From the NCBI GenBank assembly GCA_036674765.1, contig JARVKI010000036.1, positions 124,001 through 188,000 of the forward strand: 64,000 bases of DNA, read 5' to 3'. The notes under the pieces were generated by a model, which was given only the letters and a program-made list of their open reading frames with translations, was not told where the DNA came from and made no database searches. Positions 32,148 through 43,812 of this stretch are shown here, piece by piece (the stretch's first letter is position 1; each line of letters begins with the position of its first letter). The stretch comes from Seiridium cupressi (taxonomy: Eukaryota > Ascomycota > Sordariomycetes > Amphisphaeriales > Sporocadaceae). Position numbers and translations under genes: made by a program.

Positions 32148-34355
32148 AATGAAGGTTGCGTGTTGGAGACGGGCAGTGTGCTTTGGGCAGGAAGTGGCTG
32201 GATGAGTCGGAGCCCAGGGAGAGCTTGAGAGGAAGAGATGATATATGATGCTTCTGAGAGCAGTACTATCGTGCATCAAATGAGTGTATTGTGGACGAAC
32301 TAGGAATCACATCAGAACCTCCACGCAAAGGGGCGGCACGGTCTTATAGCTACCTAATTGAACATATTCTCTCTTGAGATTGCCTTTACGGCCATTGAAT
32401 GAGCTTAGCAAGGCAGTCAGGTACACCGCTCAACATTGAGCAATTTCTGTTGGTAAGGAGCGTGGGCTCAAGCCCAGTGGCCTTCACCCCACGCTTCCGA
32501 TAAACTCTGTATCGTCCAGACCGCAGTGAGTACTGACAAAACATATACCATGTCTCGGAGGAAATTCGAAATTACGAAGAGTGTAAGTAATGTGCAAAGA
32601 AGAGAAAGACTGCGCGGAGGAGATGACGGGGTGGCGAAGAAGAGAAGACATGGAGACCAGAGACTAGAGAAACTTTGTTTATTTATGGTCTGGCTCTATC
32701 ATTCTATTAAGAGCACTCAAATAGACCACAAATATAATCCTCGATCGCCGTATAGGATCACCCTTACAGGCCTAAAGAATAAAAAGAAAAGAATACATAT
32801 CAACTCAGCCACAATAATCGGTATTCCACCATATCGAAATCCTTAAGAAATGCTCTCATACGTAATATAGAACGTTACTCTGTTCAACGTGCGCGACTCT
32901 GAACTCCCTCACCCGGTCGAAACGTACAGTCTAGTACTTGAATTGAAACACAACTGCCCTCCCATATGACTTCTTCTCAAAAGTGACCACAATGGGGCCT
33001 GTTTAATGCCCGTTCCCGGGGCGGTAAGCTTGGTTTATGTCCAGCCATTTCACAGACGACCAGTATCATACTGGTTGAAAAGGGGGCTGAGCGATGTCAA
33101 GATAAGTTCTTCTGTTTTCAGAGGAAAGTCGCCGCCAAAGGTCGTCAGGCTCGTTGCCGCGCCTGAACCGCGGCTCTAATCCGTGTCTTTCCAAAACGTC
33201 GCCCCATCCATACCAGAGAATTTGCATTCGTTCAACGGCGTTGCACATTACACGGATCCACACAAGACAGAAAGCTATATGCTCGAGCAATAGTGGTTGC
33301 TGACAATGTCAAAATCATACGAGGAGTGATCCCCGTGTCCTGTGGACCGCGCCAGCTTCCTGTTTGTCCAAGTTGGACCCTTGTTGCCCACAGCATAACA
33401 CGGACCGGACCATGGGATTGGTCTTTGCGGTAGACTGCCTTATACTGGCAGCAGGGGAAGATCGTGGTCACTCCCAAGTGTAAACAAGCCCGTAACGGAA
33501 GAGAGCATGACAGACTAGAGATGCGGCTCCTACACTCATCGCATGCCTGACGCGAAGCGAAGTCCACTGTGTACGCGATGCCTCAGTATAGTCGTATGCT
33601 CGGTTCGTCTGATAAGAACATAGCTGCATGTTTTCGTACATGATCCAGGAATCATTCAACAATGGACCCTGGGAGCTGCTGTGTACTAGTTTCTTTCTTA
33701 AGATTACCACACAATCGAACTTCTGCATTGAAGTGCACCAGGCAATCCATAGTCCAATTTCGCGAACAACGATGATATGAAGTTTGTTTTGAAAACCGCA
33801 TGTACATGCCCCATTGGCACCATCCATGCAAGTGACAAGAACTAACGACACATCCCAACGAAAGACAGCTCATTCCATGGTTGACAGAGGGCGCTGAGCA
33901 GCTGCAAGATGCAGCTGCAGTTGTATCATTCATAGAGTGTAGGTGTGTATATGTGTATTTGCAACGGTAGCATTTATTCGTTCATATTTCATTTCCTGTC
34001 ATTTCACCATATTATACTCCATCTCCCACGTATATGCTCTTATAGCATTCCTTTGAGGGCACGTGTCAAACATTCGTTAGTTTGTTCACGGTATAGCAGG
34101 GACGATGGATATTGCAGGCATGGTTCAATCGTGTACACGTGGTGGTAGTTATCAGAGGCTACGTGCAGATGGTGCAAAATGTTCTATAATGATGATAGGA
34201 TTTAACCAAGAATTTTGGGATATAACACCCAAATATCGACACAGCTCGAGCACTTGTACCAATTCTTCATAAGCGTTTCCATGATCTATCCAATGGGCAT
34301 GCAACACTGGAAATAACGCGGAAGCAAATTGCAAGACATCTCATCAACCAATCGC
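32148..34355. other. Intergenic region, about 2.2 kb
   Basis: This spacer lies between the cysteine-rich frame and the antiporter stop. It is mostly AT-rich, with many short stops in all frames. A few Cys-containing minus-strand frames (33066-33933) show no signal peptide or motif continuity. I see no supportable gene. Confidence 0.45.
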
Positions 34356-37268
34356 TCATACATACGAGGCACCCTCACTCGTCGTAGCGCCTGCTTGAAT
34401 AACCAGCACACTGGCTCTCAACCCACCCAGCGCGAACGTCTCACCCAAAGTCCCGATCGTCTTTCTCATGTCTCCATCACTGGTAGACTTGGAGAACTTG
34501 GCGTGGCGCCGACCGACGATGATAATGTCACCAGCGTTGCGCGGATTCTGGCCTATCATCTCGTTGGCGAGGTCCAGTGCCTTGGCCAATGCAGATGTGG
34601 TAGATACTGTGACTTCGGTGAACTTGACGCGGCATGTAGCCGAAAGCGAGGACTGGACGGAAGACAGTAGGGAAACATCCTGAGCAGTGATCTCGGTCCT
34701 AATGACCTCCTTGGATTCCGCCGTTCCCTCAGTAGCCGGAGTGATGTCGTCTTCGGCGTCAGATGTCCAATTAAGATGTGCAATTGTGACGCTAACAAGC
34801 GGGCTTTTGGCGAGCTGGAGAACGAAGCGAAGGGCTGCGCGATCATCCTCACCGCCGATGAACGGGAAATAAACGTGGTGCGACTTATCCACGACGGGCT
34901 GCTGAGCTCTCTCCTTGTGACTGCGCAGCGAAATACCGCTCTTGGTCCGAGAGAGTGTATGTCGGGTCTTGTCAACAGGAGCGATACCACTGAAACCATT
35001 GCCAATAAAAATACCCGTATTACAAACTGCTTTGGACAACGTGTTTTGGATAAAGTCCAGATGGGACTTGCCAGAGAATCGGTCCTCGGATGAAACGTGG
35101 AACGGGGTAGACTGATCCTCAGTATTGCTACCAACTTCACTCCACGGAACCAAGACGAAATCAGAGGATTGGTCAGAGGCACTATTGACGACAGTCTGGG
35201 CGTATGAGTCCTCTGGAGCCACAACGACGCTCGAGGATACTGCCACGTCGTGCAGTTGAGAGAAGGTCTTGAAGGCGTTCACGACGGGATCTCTGCGCGA
35301 AAACTCGTCTGACTCGGTGACCTTCATGACAGAGGATGTACGTTCGGTGAGTTCGACAATGCGTAAAGCGTGGACTTCCAGGGGCCGCTTCCTATTGACA
35401 GAAGGCTGGCCGGCACCAGAGTCTTGGGCTACGTCAGGAGACTCTGCAGCATCTTCTTTCTCTGCTCCGAGAAGTGAGACGAAAGTGAATAAGCTAGGAA
35501 GACTGTCGAGTCGCAGATAGACTAGAAGACGGCTGACTTTGGTGTTTTCCAGCTTCAAGATACTATCGGACTGGTTTTCGGAACCCACAGGTTTCCCGTC
35601 CCAGTCGATTTCTCCACGCTTCCACGCCTCAATCTTCTTCTGGTACCACGGAGGGTAGAGACCCTTGACGATAGGAGTCGTGGCGAATGTGGTGACAAGG
35701 GCCATAACGACGAACATGGTGAAGGTCTTTTGTGTCAGAATGCCAGCTTCCAAGCCAATGTTCTATAGATCCCGATTAGATGCATGCGAGGTCAGGTGAA
35801 ATAGGGAACAAACTTACGAGAACGATTAGTTCTACTAAGCCCTTGCAGCTCATCAGCACACCGATTGTAAGACTCTCCCTCCATACAAGCTTCATGCCTC
35901 TGGCAGCGAGCGTACCACCGCCGATCTTTCCGGCAAAAGCAACTGCAATGATAGCAACGACATAGCCCCAGGTGATGCCGTCATTCAACAGACCAAGATT
36001 GGTGTTGAGACCAGAGAGGGCAAAGTAGAGCGGCAGGAATAGCACAGTAATAAGATCCTCAATCTTCTCGGTGAGTTTGATGGCAAAGCCTCCATCATGA
36101 GGGCAGATGAGCCCAACCAAGAAACCACCAAAGATGGCATGAACACCGATGATGCCTGTTCAAGTCAGTTGTCTGCCAGCCATTGTCATTTTCCAGCACA
36201 CTGAACTTACTTGTGAACCACGCCGAAGTAAGAACAAGCAAGAGGGTGAGCGCAACCACTCCCTGAGTGGGACCGTTTTGAATACTGCCCGTCCGTCGCA
36301 ACACCCAATGGAATGCAGGTCGAACAGCGAAGACCAGGAAGAGAACCCATCCGACTGCGACGAGCAAGACCCACAGCGCGGTCAGTCCAGAAGAATTGTT
36401 GACTAGTGCAACACAAAGAGCCAGGAGGACCCAGCCGACCACGTCATTTCCCACACCCGCTGCTAGCACGGTGACTCCTACAGAGGATGAAAGGAGTCGG
36501 AGCTCAGACAAGATACGGCAAAGCACTGGGAAAGCGGTGATGGCTAGGGCGGTACCAACAAACAGGGCGAAAACGCCAAAGTTGAGCGTGTTGGCGCCTG
36601 GGAACTGATGGTAGACACCGTAGGCGATGGCGACACCCAGCCCAAACGGCAAGATCATGCCAGCCAGGCCGACGCTCAAGGCTATACGCCAGTTGGCGGT
36701 GAAAAGGCGAATGTCCAGCTCCAGGGCAATCAGAAACAAGAAGAGGATTAGGCCCAGATTGGCGACATTGTTCAAGACAGGCATAGAAGCCGTGGGAAAG
36801 ATGGCATCTTTGAAGCCTGGGATCCGTGCCAACACGGACGGGCCAAGTAGAATACCGCCTATAACCTCTGCGATGACTCTAGGCTGCCCAAGATATGACA
36901 GCGGAAAGTGAAGCAGACGGCAGAAGATTATAATGATACCAGCCTATACAGGTGCACATTGTCAGTCTTATCCGTGCGGACGAACAACAAAGGGTGTTTG
37001 TGGTCACCACGGGCCACGAGGCTAGGGGGGTTGCGGTCGGGCTATAGGCGGCAGTCCAATCAATTGGCCATACGGTATGTGTTAGACTTACCTGGATGAT
37101 GAACAGTGTAATGGGATTGGAGGAGCTATACGTGTTCGGCAGGACATGTTCCAGTATACCGCCCTGTGGCGTCGCCTTGTTGGAACTCGATGCAGCAGCC
37201 GCAGTTGCGGTTATTGTGGTCGTCACCACAGAGGTGACTGTGGATGCAATGGAGGTTATGGCCGACAT
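34356..37268 (-). CDS. KHA1: CPA2 family K+/H+ antiporter (Kha1-like)
   Basis: Four exons, read 37268-37092, 36943-36211, 36155-35818 and 35762-34356, encode 884 residues. The family exchanges K+ for H+ across endomembranes (Golgi in yeast) and sets pH and K+ balance. The Na/H exchanger domain spans about residues 45-440 with some 12 hydrophobic segments, including [84 protein letters not shown] and [10 protein letters not shown]. The motif VGND carries the ion-binding Asp. A long cytosolic tail follows, with a universal-stress-protein-like segment near the end ([13 protein letters not shown]). The Thr/Val/Ala-rich N-terminus starts at the ATG at 37268; upstream in-frame sequence begins with TTG. 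All four joins restore conserved sequence. Its 5' end faces the large gene-poor region. Confidence 0.93.
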
Positions 37269-38834
37269 ACTGGGCCGTTTCACAACAACGGGACGGACAC
37301 GCCGCTTCGGAGGAATGCAACTGGGCTTCGCTGAAAGCACGCTGCACCTCTCTCGTGTCAACGAGAGACAAACAGCGCAGGCGGAGTGAAGGATGAGAAT
37401 GGTATCTCCTTCCTCAAAGCAGCACAGGGTGCTGACGCGGTGAAGATAAGGTCAGCAACGAAGAGAATCCATTGCCATGCAAATAGCTAGCCCGACTGGA
37501 AGCTTTGCTGGAGCATGACCAGCCAACCGCGGGCTTGGCTCGAACGCCTCTTTCGAGACTGCTGAGCCGGGCTCAAGATCCTGGTGACGAACGAGCAAGT
37601 CTGGTTCAGCAGGTGGTTCACGAGCAGGAAACATTGCACAGCAATTGGACGACAGTCAACTCCGCCAGACTCGGCGTTCTCAGCTCAAGCCTTCGTTTGT
37701 CCCGTGCAATCACGAAACGGGGATCGGGCCTCTTGGGGCTCTTCCAAGGGACGCGGGGGAAGGGGTTGGTGATTGTGGGCGGCTGTGGGTTGACCCCAGC
37801 CCAAGCGGTCTTGAACGCGGGCAAACCAACTGCTAGTTGCGGGGAACTAAGGGGTCTCAAGGGCCTCGAACGTCAACTGTGGTCTTGAGATCCATATCAC
37901 ATGAACATCTAGATAACCAAGGAAATCACAAACACCAAGCCTAACTATCTAGTCGTCAATCAAACCTCTTGTGGCGCTTCTGCCGGTGGGTGGGAAGCTG
38001 AAAGGTAGGCAATGTAGGGAGGGATCTGGGGTGCGCCCAGGAGGCCCGGGGCATGCTGGCATCACAACATTGAGGAGCCGCCAAGCACGCCCATGCCCCA
38101 TCAATCCCTCATCCTCATTCCAACCGGAAGCCGGAACAACAGGATGAGGCACGTGATGCCACGTTGGTCATCGCCCGGCACTCGTACGAGAAGAGGCTGC
38201 GCGATAGATAGAGTTCAGTCTTCTGGATGCACGGCAGAGAGCCATGTGAACGTTACTCCCCCGACTACTACGAAGTTTCCGTCGAATGTTTCATTGCACA
38301 AGGAGGCTCTGCTGCTGACTGAGAGCACCCACCCGCGCCGGTGCGGGGTTTCGAGACCCGAAAAGTCGGTATCCCTATCAGCTTTATTACCCTTCTGCGC
38401 TGGCGCAATGTCTCATGCTTGCGTTGCTGTCGTAGCCCGTACCACGGCCCCGGACCTTTTAGCACGTACAGATCGAGGTTAGAGCAATCGGACAATAAGG
38501 AGTCATAGTAGTGGCAACTGCGCCTCCCCAGAAATGTGTCACGATGGATGGCCATGGAGCACAGCTGTTTCCTCAGCCTACCTCTGTAGCCACGCACCGA
38601 AGGGTCAGGCGGTGTGCCATTATCGATATAGAGTTCCACGGGAACTTTGGTCGTCTCGCACCAGGTGTATCCCGCCTTAGGCGCCACGACCCCTCAGCTC
38701 TCAGCCCGGATGTCGAGATACACACAGGTGACTCGACTTTTTACGTACCTCGTACTTCGTACTCTCGGTATGTCCTTCTGAGGGACCGTTCCGACGAGGG
38801 TTTGAGTCCTGCAGGCTGCGCAGGAGTGTCACCG

Positions 38835-38857
38835 AAAAAAAAAAAAAAAAAAAAAAA
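38835..38857 (+). repeat. Poly-A run (23 A)
   Basis: Uninterrupted run of 23 adenines within the gene-poor region. It could be the tail of a retroposed transcript inserted in plus orientation, or a simple microsatellite. I saw no clear target-site duplication. Confidence 0.9.
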
Positions 38858-41476
38858 TGGGGGTGCTAAGGCAGGCAGATGATGGCTGTTTGGATCGTGA
38901 GCCAGCAAGGCTCTCGTGCGAAATGCAAAAATGGTGCATGTCCTTCCCTCCAAGGAGCAATTCGCAGCGAGATGTCCTAGGTTGCGAACAGTGCTCAGTT
39001 TATATTCGTGTGAGACACTTTAATAATCATTCCCGACACCAGGTCAGCCCAGCAGACCTATATACCTGCAACAGATTGACGGTCAGCCCTACGATGCGCA
39101 GACCACCGCGACTACTGTAGCTTACATTTCCTATTGAGGATAGAGTTCTTACATAACCCGTCAAATATCCCCACGATCTCGGCATATGCTGGCATCTGAT
39201 GCGAAGAGCCGCCTGTCAGACGACCCCGAGGTTTTGTAACCTCATTTCATAACAACAGATGAGTTTCCTACGCGAACTTTCCGCAAGCTTTCCGCCATCC
39301 TCTGCACTTGATTCCGTAGCCATGTCAATTTTGTTGCTGTGCCACAGACTCGCCCCTCTGCATACGTGGACTTCCCAGGGATGATGTGAGGGACGGTGCA
39401 TTGATAATCGGATTGAAAATCACCCGACGGCACAAGTGGCCAGTAGGTGCAATAACGGCTCTTGGGTTTCTTCCCAACACTTTAGTTCATTCCTAATAAA
39501 CAAGTGACTCTGGTACTCGCGGGTTCGGACCCGTCAAACCCCTGCGGACGTCGTCAACCATTCCTCGGACCATTTCTTGGGTAACATTGACCATTCTACC
39601 GAGTTCTCCCTGCCCAACCGTAAATTGCCCAGGAGACACTGTTCCTGGTGTGATTTCCGCATAACATATCATCTATACAGCCCTTTCGCATTTGTCATGT
39701 AGTAGATAATCCCGCTCGGGCCCGGAGATAGCTCAAGTTACACAAAAGCTGCATGGTACGTTGAGACCAGGTCACTTACTCCCTGCCTTGGGGTCCGCGG
39801 AGGATGGCCTCGGGACCGTGTCAACCTGCAATCATGCATATACAAACATGCAATGCGGCTCTATCGCCGGGGGGTCGCCGCCCAGGTCAGGAGGATGAAA
39901 AAGACCAACATTGTTGCGCCGCACCCCACGAACAGCAACAACACGACGCGCAGGGAGAAGGGTTACGCAGACACCATGCCACTCCTGTACGCATGCTGTT
40001 CCCTGGCTCCGCCGTTACGGTATATGATATGCGAAATGTATCCTGCGATGGCTTTTATTTGAACCAAGGGCATTGTGGATACCATTGCAAGGTTCTTTTT
40101 GGCCGTGCGACATGATCGTCATGAAAGAGCGGCGGGTTTACACTAGACCAAGACTAAATCCGTCGCATCGCGAAACACGGGCGCGCTTGCGATATATGCC
40201 GATGCCATGGTTCGTGATGGTGCTGGGTAGCTATGTAGGTATCAATGAGTGCGTATGCCAACATCCTTCCGATTAGAAAGCCAAAGCACTGCAGCCGAGC
40301 ATATACTAGGTAGCGTGCATATGGGCCGCATCCTGGATCTACCGGATCAGGCAATATTGTCGGCTTTGGGGAAGTTCGCATCCTCAGACACCTGCTTCAT
40401 CTGCTGGGGCGGAGAGAACCAGCGAGACCCAGAGATCTGAAGGGAATCTACGCTTCACAGGGCGAATTGAGAAATGTGTCGTATTGTTTTGCGCAGAGGA
40501 TTCGATCTACACATTGATGCCGAAGGGCACCCATCTCCTAAGGATCCGGTAGGCCACGCTTGCGGCCGCGCACTTACGAACACTAGACGGCCAATGGGCA
40601 CTGGCAAGGGCATGGCATGGCAATGACAAGGATGGACTGTCGCGTTATGGAGAAGGAGAATGCGTCGCCGATATAAGGCATTGTCCTTTTGCCGTTTTGG
40701 GGTATTTTGCCCAGATTCCTTGTGAAGGGGGACGGAGGTGCTCTCTTGGGTGTAGTAGCCATAGTAGCGGCAGTTTTCCGTTGGTCCTGCTCGGCTCTAG
40801 CCGGCTGGGGTGTCAAATGTTGGTGCCTACCGAGATCATACCAGGATTGTGAAGGCGGCGTCATAATGCGAGGCTATCGTGGAGATTTAAGATTTGATTG
40901 TGGTCTTTTTTACCGAAGTTGCATCCGCGCCGCGCCCAAGGGATGTGAAGCTTGTCTTGGCCCTGGACGAAACGGGAAAATGGTCGATGTGGTTAGTGAA
41001 AGAGCGTAGTTGACCCTGCGCGACCCCCCTCTGACGAGGCCTGGCATAGCCCAAGCTAGCGGGGGTGTGAAAGTTCCTCGCAGCGACCATACAATGTAGA
41101 GTGCGACTCCATCACATACACAAATAACGGATGGGGTACTGTATCATAGCATGTATGTGGCCCTGCAGCTGTTGGGTCCATGTCTTGCGTTGCCGCCTCT
41201 GAGGCTCAATACTGCAAAAGCTTTGTCGTAAAGTACCATTTTGGTGTCGCATTAGGGGAGGCCTTACTGGTGCCCTGATAAGGATGCAGTCTTCTACTAA
41301 AAGCCGATCTCTTGGTGGCTAGCTAGCACGACCTACTGGCCTTGGACTAAACAAGCGGCAGTTGGGATGTGCTTAGTTCCTCTCTGCTCCCCAAGCTCGT
41401 TGTATGAGGTCGGGAGCCAGGGAGCTTGATGCTGGCTCGCACGGCACAATGGCTTCATCGAACGTCCCTGCTTTCC

Positions 41477-41503
41477 TTTTTTTTTTTTTTTTTTTTTTTT
41501 TTT
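41477..41503 (-). repeat. Poly-T run (27 T; poly-A on minus strand)
   Basis: Uninterrupted run of 27 thymines, so a poly-A tract when read on the minus strand. The flanking bases do not resemble those of the A23 run at 38835, so the two are not obvious copies of one element. Confidence 0.9.
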
Positions 41504-42649
41504 CCGGATTGCTGTCTCACAAAGGTCCACGCCATGTAGAGCCGTACACAGGTGTCGGTTGTAACTTTCTACTTAGCGCTTCCACAAGAGTGGGCTTTGC
41601 AACGGGGGCCGTTTGAGGGTCTTGAGGGTCCCCTTTTGCAGTGTCGGGGCTCTTCATTTGACGAAAACAAGGTTCTGACCTGGCCGGACCCGTGTCGGCG
41701 CCATGCATGAGGTACCCAGCGCCCTGGAGGATGGGGAACGGTGGACGGGGCGACGGGGCATGGTGGGAAAGGTAGAGTGAGGGTCCGCTCGCTGCCAAGA
41801 ACCCATGGCTTTCAAGGATTCAGTACCCGACGAGCCGCTCGATCATTGGCCGCCCATACGACGGCCCGGGGGCATAGGGAGATATGCGCATCGATGCGAT
41901 TGGTGCCGTCGCATTGGGTGGTCCTGGTACTCCGTAGACCTGGACTAATTGCAGTGGATCGGACTCCTGCAGCGGACTTTTCCATTAATCCGTATACGTA
42001 GTCTGGAATCTCTTTGAAATAGCGGAATAAAGAAGTGAGTGAGTCACTAAAAAGACGGAGTGACAAAAACTAGAGACTGTAGCCACTAGGACTAATATCT
42101 CGGTGGTAAAACAATTACATAGGACTGTTGATTACTTATCTCCGGCAATGACCAGGTAGACGGGTAGGGCTCAGGTATGACGTACCCCAGACTATTCACC
42201 ATTCATGTCAGCAAACTTGGCGGCAGATGGGATTTTCATGGCACTTCCATCAATAATAGGTAAACATGAACATCTCGATCTAAACGTTGCCATAAGATTG
42301 AGCGAGCTTATACTGGTTCCGATACAGAGGACCCGGCCGAGTCTCATGTACCCGAGAGTTGTAGCCTATTACGGATCCGTATGTTCCCTGAGGGCTTTCA
42401 TTGAGGCGGGGCTTTGTAGTGGATTGCTCTTCTCTTAAAATAGGTATATCAGACAGTGGAATTCCGCACCACTTACCTAATGTACATTAGTTGAGAATGG
42501 TGAGTTGAACAGACTCCAGTTCGAGTTGGATAAGGTTTACCATAGTAAAAGAGTTCAATAACCGTTCAAAGCCTTGTGGCGCGATTTGTATTGGATCCAA
42601 AGTATTAATCCACCTATCACAAGTCACTGGCTGTTATAGAGCTAATGTA

Positions 42650-42699
42650 CTGAAGCCGACGGCCGGCGGCCGGCGGCCGGCGGCCGGCGCCGACTTCAG
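42650..42699. repeat. GC-rich 50-base palindrome with GGCCGGC repeats
   Basis: The left arm begins ctgaagccgac and the right arm ends gccgacttcag, so the ends are near-perfect inverted copies. The core is four tandem GGCCGGC units, itself self-complementary. The whole can fold into one long hairpin or cruciform. It sits at the edge of an AT-rich patch inside the gene-poor region. Confidence 0.85.
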
Positions 42700-43775
42700 G
42701 GTCGGTCTCTGTGGCCTTCGCCAAAGTTATGACAACTACCTAGGTAGGTTAAGCGATTCGCTTTACTGGGTATGAGCGCAGCCGAGTCGATAATAACTTC
42801 TCGGCTGGGATACAGAGCATGCCGTTTTCTCACCCAGAATTCTGTGGCGCAACCTCTGCGGCTGGAACGCACTTTCAGCTGAACTTACACATTGCGAGCA
42901 GGGCCGATAGAGTGCCCGATTTGACGGTGTGCATATGTTTGACCCCTCTCGTTCAAGAACGCCACGACAAAGGTCGTCGCTCGATCATTAGATAATGGAT
43001 AAGCCGACTAGCCTATTCGCACCCGAAAGGCTTCATGGCGTGCGATACCTGCCTAGATCTTGACTGACCGTCAAGAAGGATTGCCTACGCAGGGCCTTGC
43101 AGCACTAGAGAAGCATGGCTCTCGCTGCGACAGAACAATCCTACGACAACCTTCTGTGACACAATGCGTTCTGCGTGCGCGTGGTGCTTGCAGGGACCTT
43201 TGCGCACTGCATACGTACACATACATGCCCTTACACAGATAACGATAACGCAACTGTCGTTGCGAGCGGCAGGCAAGTCAATCGGCTTCAGCCAGTGACT
43301 GACGCCAGCAATAGCCACGTTGTTTTGCTCAAGCTCGTTGGAGAGCACCATGGTGACCTGAACTGGTGCGTCAGAAATTCAGCTCGACACGGCAACTGAC
43401 GCCGGCTTGACTTGCGGCACCCTCGTAAACCTAGGAGCTCGTAGTGTTCGCGCCGCGCCGCGTACGATACGTGATTGAATGATGTCAGGTCACAGGCGAT
43501 GCTGGGTGCAGGATCCTGTGATGGTCGTACTCGGACTAGAAGGTCTGCGCCCCTACCAATACAGCTGCGTACTGTAGAGTGCTGCAATGGACATGAGAGT
43601 GATCGAGGGAGGTCGTACTTTGGGTGGATGCGCTAGAGAAAGTACCACGCATGCACCTCAGAACCTACTCCGGTAACTGGCACTAGCTTGTGCGGGTGAT
43701 GTGCTGTGCATCCGTTGTAGAAGATCGTCCTGGGTGTGGAAAAGTTTCCGAGTCCCACTTGCAAGAGTACTGAGC

Positions 43776-43812
43776 GTGGGTGCGGGCGTGGGCGTGGGCG
43801 TGGACGTGGGGA
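43776..43812 (+). repeat. GTGGGC-type minisatellite
   Basis: About six imperfect tandem copies of a 6-base GTGGGC/GTGGAC unit. On the minus strand this reads as an Arg-Pro repeat in a chance frame. There is no evident function. Confidence 0.8.
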
